Positions 9,368 through 18,221 of a stretch of 64,000 nucleotides of DNA are shown piece by piece. Below the pieces are notes generated by a model. It ran no database searches. It was given only the letters and a program-made list of their open reading frames with translations, and was not told the DNA's origin. Made by a program: the position numbers and the translations under genes. Numbering within the stretch: position 1 is the stretch's first letter; every line of letters begins with the position of its first letter. The DNA comes from Sphingomonas sp. SUN039 (GTDB lineage: Bacteria; Pseudomonadota; Alphaproteobacteria; Sphingomonadales; Sphingomonadaceae), in NCBI RefSeq assembly GCF_024758725.1, contig NZ_CP096972.1, positions 2,090,001-2,154,000 of the forward strand, in the 5' to 3' direction.

Positions 9368-10296
9368 GACATTGCCCTTTCGTCGGTAGTCTTGGCGTCG
9401 GTAACCCAGGCCGGATTGGAAGTGCGGTGCGCGCTGCGCAGCGTTGCCGAGCGCGCACGGGGATTGCGCGCCACTTCGGCATCGGACGAACGCACCGGTT
9501 TCGCCACCCGCTCGAACGTCGGCAGCGGTCCGCTTGCAACCTGCGGCAAATGCCGCGAGCCCGATGGCGTCGCGCCCGAACGGCGGCGCAGGAAGGTCTT
9601 GACGATCCGGTCTTCGAGACTGTGGAACGTCACCACGGCCAGCCGCCCGCCCGGCTTCAGGATGCGTTCCGCTGCCGCAAGTCCGTCCTCGAGCTCGCCG
9701 AGTTCGCGGTTCACATGCATGCGGATCGCCTGGAATGTCCGCGTCGCCGGGTCTTTCTTTTCACCGGGCTTGTTGCCGACCGCGCGGCGCACCGCGCGCG
9801 AAAGGTCCATTGTGGTGGACAGCGGCCGCGCATCGACAATGGCATGCGCGATGCGCCGCGACTTGGGTTCGTCGCCCAGCGCATAGATGGTGTCGGCGAT
9901 CTCGCCTTCGCCCGCCGTGTTCAGATAGTCGGCGGCGTTGGGGCGGGTGCGCTCCATCGTCATGTCAAGCGGACCGTCGGCCTGAAAGGAAAAGCCCCGC
10001 ACCGGCTGGTCGAGCTGCATCGACGACACGCCAAGGTCGAGCGTGACGCCATCGACCTCACCGGCGCGATCCATCGTCGAATATCGGTCGGCGATCAGGG
10101 TCAGCCCGTCATGCGGCACGGCGGCGGCAACCGCGTCGGGGTCGCGGTCGAAAGCGATGACCCGGCTCCCGCGCGCCAGGATCGCGGCGCTGTACCCGCC
10201 GGCGCCATAGGTGCCGTCGACATGGGTTTCGCCGGGCGCGGGGGATAGCGCGGCGAGGACCTCGTCGATCAGCACGGGGGTATGCGGGGCGGTCAC
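9364..10296 (-). CDS. rsmH: RsmH (MraW), 16S rRNA C1402 N4-methyltransferase
   Basis: SAM-dependent methyltransferase of 310 residues. It begins HTPVLIDEVL and has the SAM loop DGTYGAGGYS, the DLGVSSMQLD motif and the VTFHSLEDRIVK motif of the family. Start is GTG, overlapping the mraZ stop (GTGA). Standard second gene of the dcw cluster. Confidence 0.96.
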   Translation of the reverse strand: MTAPHTPVLIDEVLAALSPAPGETHVDGTYGAGGYSAAILARGSRVIAFDRDPDAVAAAVPHDGLTLIADRYSTMDRAGEVDGVTLDLGVSSMQLDQPVRGFSFQADGPLDMTMERTRPNAADYLNTAGEGEIADTIYALGDEPKSRRIAHAIVDARPLSTTMDLSRAVRRAVGNKPGEKKDPATRTFQAIRMHVNRELGELEDGLAAAERILKPGGRLAVVTFHSLEDRIVKTFLRRRSGATPSGSRHLPQVASGPLPTFERVAKPVRSSDAEVARNPRARSATLRSAHRTSNPAWVTDAKTTDERAMS

Positions 10297-10787
10297 AGCG
10301 CCGCGCCCTTCTTGTTCATTTCGAACAGGCAGCGCTTGTGCGTGCCCTCGGGCACATTGGGGTCGGCGATCAGGCGGCGCGGGTTCCAGATGTGGAACAC
10401 CTCGTCGCCGCCCGTAAAAAAGGCATAGTCGGTCAGGCCGAGGTCGAAGGCAACGAAGTCGGGCAGGATGAAGCGCCCTGCGTCGTCGAAGGCGACCGAA
10501 TCGACATTGCCGAAATTCTTGAGCCGGTCGGCAGCGCGCGCCGGTCCCTTGCCATGCAGGTCGCGCGCGATCTTCTGGTCTTCCGCGACCTGCGCCTTCA
10601 GCGCGGCGGACCAGCCCTTGTCATAGGCAACCATGCACGGCAGGTCGGCCTCGTCGGCGATCATCAGGACGCGTTCGTCGGAATTTTCGAGCAGCGCTTC
10701 GCGCAGGCACGCGGGGATCGCCAGCCGACCCTTTTTGTCGACCGGCTGCAACGCATAGCCCTGATACAAAACCCGTTCGCCGCTCAA
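10293..10787 (-). CDS. mraZ: MraZ, dcw-cluster transcriptional regulator
   Basis: Small AbrB-fold DNA-binding protein, 164 residues from the TTG at 10787. I prefer this start because AAGGGGA sits about seven bases upstream and the protein then begins right before the conserved VDKKGRLAIP strand; the longer frame adds non-MraZ residues. A second copy of the fold contains the DDAGRFILP strand. Represses its own operon in E. coli; boxes that fit its consensus are upstream at 10921-10955. Confidence 0.92.
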   Translation of the reverse strand: MSGERVLYQGYALQPVDKKGRLAIPACLREALLENSDERVLMIADEADLPCMVAYDKGWSAALKAQVAEDQKIARDLHGKGPARAADRLKNFGNVDSVAFDDAGRFILPDFVAFDLGLTDYAFFTGGDEVFHIWNPRRLIADPNVPEGTHKRCLFEMNKKGAAL

Positions 10788-10920
10788 TTGCCGTCCCCTT
10801 GGACAGGCCACCGGCAAAACCGCCCCGTGCCCGGAAACGACCATCGTCGCCTCCGGGTTCGACTCGACTCGCGTCAGGTGAACCCCGCCCTTGTGGAGCA
10901 AGACGTATCAAGTGAGTCGA

Positions 10921-10955
10921 TGGGCAGCAATGGGCAATTTTGGGTAAAAATGGGC
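10921..10955 (+). promoter_or_regulatory. Four MraZ boxes, TGGGN with 10-base period
   Basis: TGGGC, TGGGC, TGGGT and TGGGC start at 10921, 10931, 10941 and 10951, each separated by five A/T-rich bases. E. coli MraZ binds TGGGN direct repeats spaced by five bases, so this is the expected autoregulatory operator. The first box is about 134 bases upstream of the mraZ TTG. The boxes read TGGG on the strand opposite to mraZ. Confidence 0.8.
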
Positions 10956-11067
10956 GTAAAAGCAAAAACTCAGGTCGTGTTCCGCAGATGTTCTAAGAAA
11001 TCGGCGCTCCGGGCACAAGGATTTACGAATCGCACCGCGCCCCTATCCGTCGAGTCGCACGCGCGAT

Positions 11068-11382
11068 TCACTTTGTTTTCCCGTTTGCAGGCGCCGCGGT
11101 ATCCGCTGCCCCTCCCGGTGCCGCACCCAGTTGGGCGAGCGGCTCGGCATTGGGATCGGGCGCAGCAGTGTTCGACGGCGTCGCAATCGCCGCAACGACC
11201 GGCGGCGGCGCGGTTGCGGCGGTTTCGTTGGCAGCGGTACGGCGGACCCCGCTGGCAATCGCCGTCGCCAGCAGCACGACGAGCACGATCGCGGCAAGCC
11301 CCGTCACGCCGACACGAACGCGCTGCATCCGCTGTCCCGGCTCGTCCGGCGGCAACCGCTCGCTGGTGCGCGTTTCAACCAT
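11068..11382 (-). CDS. Small single-span membrane protein, unknown function
   Basis: 104 residues: a charged, Arg/Glu-rich N-terminus, one clear membrane segment at about residues 25-46 (GLAAIVLVVLLATAIASG) and an Ala/Pro/Thr-rich tail. No family recognised. It lies upstream of the mraZ boxes on the same strand. The tail composition is typical of a disordered periplasmic extension. Codon use looks like the neighbours, but with no homology signal the call stays tentative. Confidence 0.5.
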   Translation of the reverse strand: MVETRTSERLPPDEPGQRMQRVRVGVTGLAAIVLVVLLATAIASGVRRTAANETAATAPPPVVAAIATPSNTAAPDPNAEPLAQLGAAPGGAADTAAPANGKTK

Positions 11383-11436
11383 AGGTCACAAATCTAGTGC
11401 GGATCGGCAGGCGCGCCAAGGGGGCAGACCTACCGA

Positions 11437-11682
11437 TCAGGCCTCGTCACTCGCAATGGGCGCGCCGCGCTTGGCCCGGTCAAGAAACGGGAGCAAATCC
11501 GAAGGACGCGCGTCGCCCGCCCGCCGCGCAAGGAAATCGGCCGCCGTTTCCACCACGCCGATTTTCTGGGCTATCGCGACCGAAATCCACTGGTTAAGCG
11601 AAACGCCGTCTTCCTTGGCAAGACGCGCAGCAGCCGCCTTGATCGAGGCGGGAAGTTTCAAGGGATAAGATGCCTTGGTCAT
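11437..11682 (-). CDS. Ribbon-helix-helix antitoxin of a PIN toxin pair
   Basis: 81 residues. The N-terminus YPLKLPASIKAAAARLAKE followed by GVSLNQWISVAIAQKI matches the strand-helix-helix layout of CopG/HicB-type antitoxins, with a toxin-binding tail after it. Its ATG overlaps the toxin stop (ATGA). Expected to neutralise the PIN nuclease and to bind the palindrome upstream of the pair. It is the second gene, the reverse of the usual antitoxin-first order. Confidence 0.82.
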   Translation of the reverse strand: MTKASYPLKLPASIKAAAARLAKEDGVSLNQWISVAIAQKIGVVETAADFLARRAGDARPSDLLPFLDRAKRGAPIASDEA

Positions 11683-12104
11683 GATCGCAGTTCCTTCAAA
11701 ATGTCGCCAGGCCGCAAAACACGGATACCGAACCGTGCGGCACCCGCAGCAAAGTCTCTTACATTATGGGTGACGAGCGCATCGGCGCGCCCGTTTATCG
11801 CTGCCTCCAGCACCATTTCGTCATTCGCATCCGAAAGCTGGGGCCGCCATTGAAAATCGACGTCGACCGCTTCGGAACTGCTCGCCAGCGCGGCAAGGAA
11901 ACGATCGATCTCCGGCATACTCAATCCGTGGACAAGTCGCTGTTCAGCGCACTTCAGGACAGCCTCGTACTCCAGGAACAAGGGTGGAGTGAGCAATAGC
12001 ACGGCGCGCTGATGTGCGATTTCGCGCAGCAACGCATTGCTGCCGCCCATCGCACTTCTCAGGGCGGCAACGATAACATCGGTATCAAGGACAAATCGAT
12101 ACAT
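11679..12104 (-). CDS. PIN-domain toxin (putative endoribonuclease)
   Basis: 141 residues of the PIN_3-type toxin family. The first strand VLDTDVIVAAL carries Asp7, helix 3 has Glu45/Glu47, and the DANDEMVLEAA and VTHNVRDF motifs supply further acidic residues (about 95-96 and 117), making the metal site complete. Predicted RNA cleavage is from family knowledge. Toxin comes first and overlaps the antitoxin by four bases. The start codon lies inside the operator palindrome. Confidence 0.85.
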   Translation of the reverse strand: MYRFVLDTDVIVAALRSAMGGSNALLREIAHQRAVLLLTPPLFLEYEAVLKCAEQRLVHGLSMPEIDRFLAALASSSEAVDVDFQWRPQLSDANDEMVLEAAINGRADALVTHNVRDFAAGAARFGIRVLRPGDILKELRS

Positions 12105-12135
12105 ATCTCATATGATGTCATATCTTCTGAGATAT
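12103..12135. promoter_or_regulatory. Nested palindrome at the toxin-antitoxin promoter
   Basis: Outer arms ATATCTCA (12103-12110) and TGAGATAT (12128-12135) enclose an inner TATGA-TG-TCATA palindrome (12111-12122). The outer arm overlaps the toxin start codon. RHH antitoxins bind such sites to repress their own operon, so this is a good operator candidate. Confidence 0.65.
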
Positions 12136-12165
12136 CGCAAACTATTTACTATCGTCGTATCTGCG

Positions 12166-13149
12166 TTAGAGCCAAGGAAACACCGGCAACCCCTTCGCGC
12201 GCAGCCACTCCGCATTGTAGAGCGACGACAGATAGCGGAACCCCGTGTCGCACAGGATCGTCACCACCGTCTTCCCCGGTCCCAGTTCGCGCGCGAGATG
12301 GATTGCGCCCGCCACGTTGATCCCGCTCGACAGCCCCAGGCACAGCCCCTCGTCGCGCAGCAGGGCCGCCACCTGTTCCAGCCCCTCCTCGTCCGACACG
12401 CGGAACTGGGTGTCGATGGGGGCACCCTCCAGATTGCCGGTGATCCGCCCCTGCCCGATCCCTTCGGCGAACGAACTCCCCTCGGCCTTCAGTTCGCCGC
12501 ACGCATAATAATTATAGAGCGCCGCACCGTGCGGGTCGGTCAGCGCAATCCGGATGTTCTCGTCCTTGGCCTTCAGCCCCAGTCCGACCCCGGCCAGCGT
12601 CCCGCCGGTCCCGACTGCACAGGTGAACCCGTCGATCCGCCCGCCGGTCTGTTCCCAGATTTCCTCTGCCGTGCCGACGATATGCGCGCGACGGTTGGCG
12701 ATATTGTCGAACTGGTTGGCCCAGACCGCGCCCGGCGTTTCGTCGGCAATCCGCCGCGACTGGTGCACGAAATGGCAGGGGTTCGAATAGGGCGCGGCGG
12801 GCACGGTGATGAGTTCGGCCCCCAGCGCGCGCAACGTGTCCATCTTCTCGCGGCTCTGCGTCTCGGGCATGACGATAATCGTCTTGTAGCCCTTGGCATT
12901 GGCAACGAGCGCGAGGCCGATGCCGGTGTTGCCCGCCGTCCCCTCGACGATCGTCCCGCCGGGTTTCAGCGCGCCCGAGCGTTCGGCATCCTCGACGATA
13001 TAGAGCGCGGCGCGATCCTTGATCGACGCGCCCGGATTTTCGAATTCGCATTTGCCCAGGATCTCGCAACCCGTGGCGTCGCTTGCGCCCTTCAGCCGGA
13101 CGAGACGGGTATTGCCGATAAGCGCGAGCGGGTCGGAAACGATGGTCAT
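12166..13149 (-). CDS. cysK: Cysteine synthase family PLP enzyme (CysK-like)
   Basis: Makes cysteine from O-acetylserine and sulfide with a PLP cofactor. The ATG at 13149 gives 327 residues beginning MTIVSDPLALIGNTRLVRL. The PLP lysine is Lys44 in NPGASIKDR, the phosphate loop is EGTAGNTGIG, and GTGGT and SSGIN loops follow. Family length is about 310-330. It is divergent from the SOS-controlled polymerase gene. A beta-replacing paralogue such as CysM cannot be excluded. Confidence 0.88.
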   Translation of the reverse strand: MTIVSDPLALIGNTRLVRLKGASDATGCEILGKCEFENPGASIKDRAALYIVEDAERSGALKPGGTIVEGTAGNTGIGLALVANAKGYKTIIVMPETQSREKMDTLRALGAELITVPAAPYSNPCHFVHQSRRIADETPGAVWANQFDNIANRRAHIVGTAEEIWEQTGGRIDGFTCAVGTGGTLAGVGLGLKAKDENIRIALTDPHGAALYNYYACGELKAEGSSFAEGIGQGRITGNLEGAPIDTQFRVSDEEGLEQVAALLRDEGLCLGLSSGINVAGAIHLARELGPGKTVVTILCDTGFRYLSSLYNAEWLRAKGLPVFPWL

Positions 13150-13231
13150 GCGACGCGGGTTAGCACGACCGCGCGGCGCGGCAAGCAAGTCCGCCTTTCA
13201 GGGCCGAACACGCGGCTTCGCGACTCGTCGT

Positions 13232-13246
13232 GTTCGTGATACGTTC
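13232..13246 (+). promoter_or_regulatory. LexA (SOS) box GTTC-N7-GTTC
   Basis: GTTC at 13232-13235 and GTTC at 13243-13246, separated by seven bases, exactly the alphaproteobacterial LexA direct-repeat operator. It ends six bases before the ATG of the Y-family polymerase, so LexA would block initiation. Confidence 0.8.
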
Positions 13247-13252
13247 CCAATC

Positions 13253-14551
13253 ATGAACCTTCCCCCACGCCCCTTGCGCTGGCTGTTCCTCGACCTGAAC
13301 GCCTATTTCGCGAGCGTCGAGCAACAGGTGCGGCCCGAGCTGCGCGGGAAGCCGGTCATCATCGCGCCCGCCGGGGTCGAGACGACAGTGGCGATTGCGG
13401 CGAGCTACGAAGCCAAGGCCTATGGCATCTCGACGCTCACCCCAGTGTGGGAGGCACGCAAACGCTGTCCCGACATCCAGGTCGTGTCGCCGCGCCACGA
13501 ACTCTATGTCGAGTATCACAACCGCATTATCGCCGAGATCGAATGGCACATTCCTGTGACCAAGGTCTGCTCGATCGACGAAGTCGCCTGCCGGTTGCTA
13601 GACAACGAGAACGATGAGGCCGGGGTCCGCGCACTGGCGGCGCGGATCAAGGCAGGTATCCGCGACAATGTCGGCGACTGGCTGCGCTGTTCGATCGGCA
13701 TCGCGCCGAACCGCGTGCTCGCCAAGCTCGCCAGCGATATGATGAAACCCGACGGGCTGGTGGTGCTGCAGGCCCATGAGCTGCCGCAACGGCTGTATTC
13801 GCTGCCCCTCACCGCCATCGCCGGGATCGGTGCCAAGATGAAGGCGCGGCTGGCCAAAGCGGGCGTCAACGACATCGAACAACTCTGCGCGCGCCGTCCG
13901 CTCGACGCGGGCACCGCCTGGGGCGGGCGCGACGGCGACCGGTTGTGGTATGCCCTCCACGGCGTCGACCTGCCCGACAAGGCAACGCAGGAGCGCACCG
14001 TCGGCCATAGCCATGTCCTTGCCCCGAAGAACCGCGGTCGCGAAAGCGCGCGGCTGGTCGCGCGGCGGCTGGTGCTCAAGGCCGCGAGCCGGTTGCGCGC
14101 GAAAAACATGACGGCGGCACTGCTCATTCTCCACGTCCGCTTCGAACCCGATGCGAATGGCGTTCGGGGCAAATGGCATGCGAGCATCAAGCTGCCCGCG
14201 ACGCAGGACAGTTTTCGCATCCTCGCGAGCCTCGACGCGCTCTGGCCGCAACTGGTCGAGGTCGCGGGCGCGCGGCCCGGCGGCTTCCGGTTGCGGATGG
14301 TGGGTGTCACGCTGGCGGGCCTGTCACCCGTCGGCGGCGAACAGGGTTCGCTGTTCGAACGGCTCGATCCCGGTCACGAACTCGCGCGCAGCCTCCGCAC
14401 CGAAGCGCTCAGCCGCGCGATGGATCGGCTCAACACCCGCTTCGGGCGCAACGCGGTCATGCTCGGCCCGCAGAGCGGCGGTCGCGCCGACCGCATCGGC
14501 ACCAGCATCGCGTTCGGCCGAATTCCCGAAGCGGCGGATTTTACGGCATAG
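13253..14551 (+). CDS. dinB: Y-family DNA polymerase (DinB/Pol IV-like), SOS regulated
   Basis: Translesion polymerase of 432 residues. The catalytic acids are visible as LFLDLNAYFASVE (Asp14) and SIDE (residues 107-110, Asp109/Glu110), followed by a helix-hairpin-helix thumb (AIAGIGAKMKARLAKAG) and a little-finger domain. It is longer than E. coli DinB (351) and has a C-terminal tail ending IAFGRIPEAADF. The ATG at 13253 directly follows a LexA box. Paralogues such as ImuB lack catalytic acids, so they are excluded. Confidence 0.9.
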   Translation: MNLPPRPLRWLFLDLNAYFASVEQQVRPELRGKPVIIAPAGVETTVAIAASYEAKAYGISTLTPVWEARKRCPDIQVVSPRHELYVEYHNRIIAEIEWHIPVTKVCSIDEVACRLLDNENDEAGVRALAARIKAGIRDNVGDWLRCSIGIAPNRVLAKLASDMMKPDGLVVLQAHELPQRLYSLPLTAIAGIGAKMKARLAKAGVNDIEQLCARRPLDAGTAWGGRDGDRLWYALHGVDLPDKATQERTVGHSHVLAPKNRGRESARLVARRLVLKAASRLRAKNMTAALLILHVRFEPDANGVRGKWHASIKLPATQDSFRILASLDALWPQLVEVAGARPGGFRLRMVGVTLAGLSPVGGEQGSLFERLDPGHELARSLRTEALSRAMDRLNTRFGRNAVMLGPQSGGRADRIGTSIAFGRIPEAADFTA

Positions 14552-14605
14552 AATAACGCTTTCGCTCTTGACGCGGCGCAGCATGACAGCGCACTCAAAG
14601 CGTCT

Positions 14606-14980
14606 ATGTCACTGCGTCCCGCCCTTGCCGCACTTGCGGCTGCCCTTGCCCTCGCTGCGTGCGACAGCAAGCCCGCCAACACTGCCGAAACGGCCAATGC
14701 GGAGGCAACCAACGCCGCCGCGCCCGTCGCCAAGGTCGAGCTGCCGCCCGCCGTCAAGTCGAGCAAGCAGTACCGTTGCAAGGACGACAGCGTCGTCACC
14801 GTCAACCTGTTCGCCGGCGACCTGACCGCCAATCTCAAGGACGAGGCCGGCGCGACGACAATGCTGAAAGCCGAAGAGGCCGGCAAGCCGCTGGTCGCCG
14901 AAGGGGTCGAACTGATCGTCAAGGGCGATGCGATCTCGCTGACCCGCCCCGGCCATCCGAAGCAGGATTGTTTGAGCTAG
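14606..14980 (+). CDS. MliC-like lipoprotein
   Basis: 124 residues with a lipoprotein signal (Leu/Ala-rich core, lipobox LAAC, Cys19), an Asn/Ala-rich linker and a small C-terminal beta domain starting YRCKDDSVVTV and ending with a Cys, resembling the membrane-bound C-type lysozyme inhibitor fold. Two cysteines in this domain could pair. Function as lysozyme inhibitor is inferred from resemblance only. A strong terminator follows at 15008. Confidence 0.65.
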   Translation: MSLRPALAALAAALALAACDSKPANTAETANAEATNAAAPVAKVELPPAVKSSKQYRCKDDSVVTVNLFAGDLTANLKDEAGATTMLKAEEAGKPLVAEGVELIVKGDAISLTRPGHPKQDCLS

Positions 14981-15007
14981 GCTCTTTCCGAAATTCGACA
15001 TCGTTGA

Positions 15008-15032
15008 GGCCGGGGTTCGCCCCGGCCTTTTT
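15008..15032 (+). terminator. Rho-independent terminator
   Basis: GGCCGGGG, a TTCG loop, CCCCGGCC, then five T. Perfect 8-base stem with a stable tetraloop, 27 bases after the lipoprotein stop. Confidence 0.92.
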
Positions 15033-15119
15033 CATTGGCGGCTCGTTACCCGTCGCGCCCCGCCGTTCAGCCCCGTTTCAGGAAACGCGCGCGATACCCG
15101 GGTGCACGGGAGTGCCGCC

Positions 15120-15614
15120 ATGCTGCTGTTCGTTCTAGCCGTTGCCGCCGCTGCGCCTGCCCCCACGTCGGTCATGACCACCGCACGCCAGATCGACTAT
15201 GCCGGGTTCGAACAACTCGCCCGCAATGTCCGCCCGTTGCGCGCCAAACGGCTGGTCACGCTCGACCGGTTCAAGGCGATGGCGCAATCGGGCGACGACG
15301 TGATCCTCGACGCGCGTTCGGCGGAGGCATTTGCCCGGGGGCATATTGCCGGCGCAATCAACCTGCCGCTGACCGACTTCACGGCCGAGGCTTTGGCAGC
15401 GATACTGGCCGACCGGACACGACCCGTGCTGATTTATTGCAACAACAACTTCTCGAACAACCGTCGCCCGGTCGCGATGAAGGCGGCCCCGGTTTCACTG
15501 AACATCCAGACCTTCATCAACCTCGCAGCCTATGGCCATCGCGACGTCTACGAACTCGGCCAGGTGATCGATTTCGACGACCCGAAGGTCGGCTGGGTGA
15601 AGGCCCTAGGCTAG
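15120..15614 (+). CDS. Exported rhodanese-like domain protein
   Basis: 164 residues from the ATG at 15120, which has ACGGGAG at a good distance; an ATG six codons upstream is less likely. A signal peptide (about residues 1-15) precedes one rhodanese domain with [23 protein letters not shown] and the active-site loop [11 protein letters not shown] containing the Cys. Likely a periplasmic sulfur-transfer or redox protein; substrate unknown. purL starts 28 bases downstream. Confidence 0.85.
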   Translation: MLLFVLAVAAAAPAPTSVMTTARQIDYAGFEQLARNVRPLRAKRLVTLDRFKAMAQSGDDVILDARSAEAFARGHIAGAINLPLTDFTAEALAAILADRTRPVLIYCNNNFSNNRRPVAMKAAPVSLNIQTFINLAAYGHRDVYELGQVIDFDDPKVGWVKALG

Positions 15615-15642
15615 CGCGCCTGCGCCCGCTACAGGCGCTCGC

Positions 15643-17892
15643 ATGATTGACCCCGCTGCCGCGATCACGCCCGACATCGTTGCCGAACACGGCCTGTCCC
15701 CGCAAGAATACGAGCGTGTTCTGCACGCGATGGGACGCGAGCCGAACCTCACCGAACTCGGCATTTTTTCGGTGATGTGGTCCGAGCATTGCAGCTACAA
15801 ATCGTCGCGCATCCACCTGAAGAAGCTGCCGACCACCGGCCCGCAGGTCATTTGCGGCCCGGGCGAAAACGCGGGCGTCATCGACATCGGCACCGGGCCG
15901 GAGGGCAAACCGCAGGCCGCGATCTTCAAAATGGAATCGCACAACCATCCCTCGTACATCGAGCCCTATCAGGGTGCGGCGACCGGCGTCGGCGGCATTT
16001 TGCGCGACGTGTTCACCATGGGCGCGCGGCCGATTGCCAATATGAACGCGCTGCGCTTCGGACGGCCCGACCACCCCAAGATGAAGCACCTGATCGCAGG
16101 CGTGGTGCGCGGCATCGGCGGCTATGGCAATTGCGTGGGGGTGCCGACGGTCGGCGGCGAAGTGAATTTTCACGCTGCCTATGACGGCAACATCCTCGTC
16201 AACGCGATGACGGTGGGCATCGCCGATACCGACAAGATCTTTTATTCGGCGGCATCGGGCGTCGGCAACAGCATCGTTTACGTCGGCAGCAAAACCGGCC
16301 GCGACGGCATACATGGCGCAACCATGGCGAGCGCCGACTTCGGCGAGGATGCCGACGCCAAGCGCCCGACCGTGCAGGTCGGCGATCCGTTCACCGAGAA
16401 ATTGCTGATCGAGGCCTGCCTCGAACTCATGGCGAGCGATGCCATCGTTGCGATTCAGGACATGGGTGCCGCGGGCCTGACCAGTTCCAGCGTTGAAATG
16501 GCGTCGAAGGGCGGCGTCGGTCTCCGGCTGAACATGGACGCCGTGCCGCAGCGCGAAACCGGCATGACAGCCTACGAAATGATGCTGTCGGAATCGCAGG
16601 AACGCATGTTGATGGTCCTGAAGCCCGGCCGCGAGGCATTCGCCGAAGCCATTTTCCGCAAATGGGAGCTCGATTTCGCGGTCATCGGCGAAGTCACCGA
16701 TACCGGCAGGATGGTGCTCGATCACCACGGCGAAGTCGTTGCCGATATTCCGCTTGGCCCCCTCGCCGACGACGCCCCGCTCTACGACCGGCCCTCGGCG
16801 AGCAAGGCCGAATATGCGGCATGGGCGCAGGTCGCGCCGCTCCCCGACCTGCCCGCATCGACCGATATCGTCGGCGACCTGGTCAAGCTGATGGCCAGCC
16901 CCGACATCGCGTCGCGGCGGTGGATCTGGGAACAATACGACCCCAAGGTCGGCGGCGACACGGTCCAGCCCCCCGGCGGCGACGCAGCGGTCGTGCGGAT
17001 TCACGGTACGCAAAAGGCGCTGGCGATCACCACCGACTGCACGCCGCGCTATTGCTTTGCCGACCCCTATGAGGGCGGCAAACAGGCCATCGCCGAGGCC
17101 TATCGCAATCTCTGCGCGGTCGGGGCGACGCCGCTGGCGGTCACCAATTGCCTGAATTTCGCCAATCCGCAGCGCCCCGAAATCATGGCGCAGATCACCG
17201 GCTGCCTCGACGGGATGAGCGAAGCCTGTATCGCGCTCGATACGCCCATCGTCAGCGGCAATGTCAGCTTGTACAACGAGAGCAAAGCCACCGGCGGGGG
17301 CAGCGCGATCCTGCCGACGCCTGCCATCGGCGCTGTCGGTCTGCTCGCCGACTGGTCGAAATCCGCAACAATTGCGTTCAAGGCAGCGGGCGAGGACGTC
17401 GTGCTGATCGGCCACAGCACCGGCCATGTCGGCCAGTCGGTTTGGCTGCGCGAAATCCACGGGGCAGAGGCGGGCGCGCCGCCCCCGGTCGATCTGGAAG
17501 TCGAGCGCCGCGCGGGCGAGCTGATCCGCGACCTGATCGCCAAGGGATTGGTCACTGCCGTGCACGATTGCTCGGACGGCGGTGCAGCGGTCGCGGTCGC
17601 CGAGATGGCGCTCGCCGGCAATATCGGCATGACCATGCCGGTCGTCCCGCAAATCCCCGATCCCTGTGCGCTGCTCTTCGGCGAGGATCAGGGCCGTTAT
17701 GTCGTGACCACGCGCGACGGAGCCGCTGTCCGCGCCCGCGCCACGGCGGCCAATTTATTCTCGGTCCCCATCGGCACGACGGGCGGCGACGCGGTCGCCT
17801 TCGACCTGATCGACCGGGGCGGATCGCAAAGCGTGACGCTTGCCGATCTGCGTGCCGCGCATGAGGGCTTCTTCCCCGCGCTCATGGATTGA
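15643..17892 (+). CDS. purL: PurL, phosphoribosylformylglycinamidine synthase subunit
   Basis: Purine biosynthesis enzyme using ATP to convert FGAR to FGAM, with ammonia delivered by PurQ. 749 residues, the size of the small (non-fused) PurL. Motifs seen: [17 protein letters not shown], the KMESHNHPS loop, TVGGEVNF, and the second-half repeats [13 protein letters not shown] and [15 protein letters not shown]. Two AIRS-type ATP/FGAR domains are covered. The purS/purQ partners are not in the window. Confidence 0.97.
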   Translation: MIDPAAAITPDIVAEHGLSPQEYERVLHAMGREPNLTELGIFSVMWSEHCSYKSSRIHLKKLPTTGPQVICGPGENAGVIDIGTGPEGKPQAAIFKMESHNHPSYIEPYQGAATGVGGILRDVFTMGARPIANMNALRFGRPDHPKMKHLIAGVVRGIGGYGNCVGVPTVGGEVNFHAAYDGNILVNAMTVGIADTDKIFYSAASGVGNSIVYVGSKTGRDGIHGATMASADFGEDADAKRPTVQVGDPFTEKLLIEACLELMASDAIVAIQDMGAAGLTSSSVEMASKGGVGLRLNMDAVPQRETGMTAYEMMLSESQERMLMVLKPGREAFAEAIFRKWELDFAVIGEVTDTGRMVLDHHGEVVADIPLGPLADDAPLYDRPSASKAEYAAWAQVAPLPDLPASTDIVGDLVKLMASPDIASRRWIWEQYDPKVGGDTVQPPGGDAAVVRIHGTQKALAITTDCTPRYCFADPYEGGKQAIAEAYRNLCAVGATPLAVTNCLNFANPQRPEIMAQITGCLDGMSEACIALDTPIVSGNVSLYNESKATGGGSAILPTPAIGAVGLLADWSKSATIAFKAAGEDVVLIGHSTGHVGQSVWLREIHGAEAGAPPPVDLEVERRAGELIRDLIAKGLVTAVHDCSDGGAAVAVAEMALAGNIGMTMPVVPQIPDPCALLFGEDQGRYVVTTRDGAAVRARATAANLFSVPIGTTGGDAVAFDLIDRGGSQSVTLADLRAAHEGFFPALMD

Positions 17893-17911
17893 GACGCATT
17901 CGCAAAAACAC

Positions 17912-17928
17912 TTGCGAACCGTTCGCAA
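17912..17928. promoter_or_regulatory. Fur-like palindrome before bfd
   Basis: TTGCGAAC-C-GTTCGCAA, 8-base perfect arms around one base, 18 bases upstream of the bfd ATG. It fits the GC-type palindromes bound by alphaproteobacterial Fur-family regulators, and the downstream genes store and release iron. A partial further arm, TTCGCAA, lies at 17899. Confidence 0.6.
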
Positions 17929-17946
17929 TCGCAGTAGCAAACACAT

Positions 17947-18120
17947 ATGGTTGTTTGCATCTGCAACGCGATTCGCGAACGGGACGTGCGCTCTGCCGCG
18001 CGCGACGGCTCGGCGAACCCGCGCTGCGCGTATCGCAAGCTCGGCTGCCAGGTCCGCTGCGGCCAGTGCCTGCCCTTCGCGCGCGAAATCATCGACGCCG
18101 AACGCGCGATTGCTTGCTAG
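17947..18120 (+). CDS. bfd: Bfd-like bacterioferritin-associated [2Fe-2S] ferredoxin
   Basis: A 57-residue gene, easy to miss for its size. It starts MVVCICNAIRERDV and has the BFD cluster ligands Cys4, Cys6, Cys38 and Cys41 (C-x-C, then C-x2-C in CQVRCGQC); two more Cys are present (27, 34) plus a terminal Cys. Family role: reduces the bacterioferritin core to release iron. Bacterioferritin is 101 bases downstream on the same strand, and a Fur-like box is just upstream. Confidence 0.88.
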   Translation: MVVCICNAIRERDVRSAARDGSANPRCAYRKLGCQVRCGQCLPFAREIIDAERAIAC

Positions 18121-18221
18121 TCGCAATAGCAGAAAAATCGCAGATTTCCGCCATTTTCTGGCTGGAAAGCAGCGCTGGCCCGCGGTAGGCTAGACCCATC
18201 GAAATAAAAGGGGCGTGTGCC

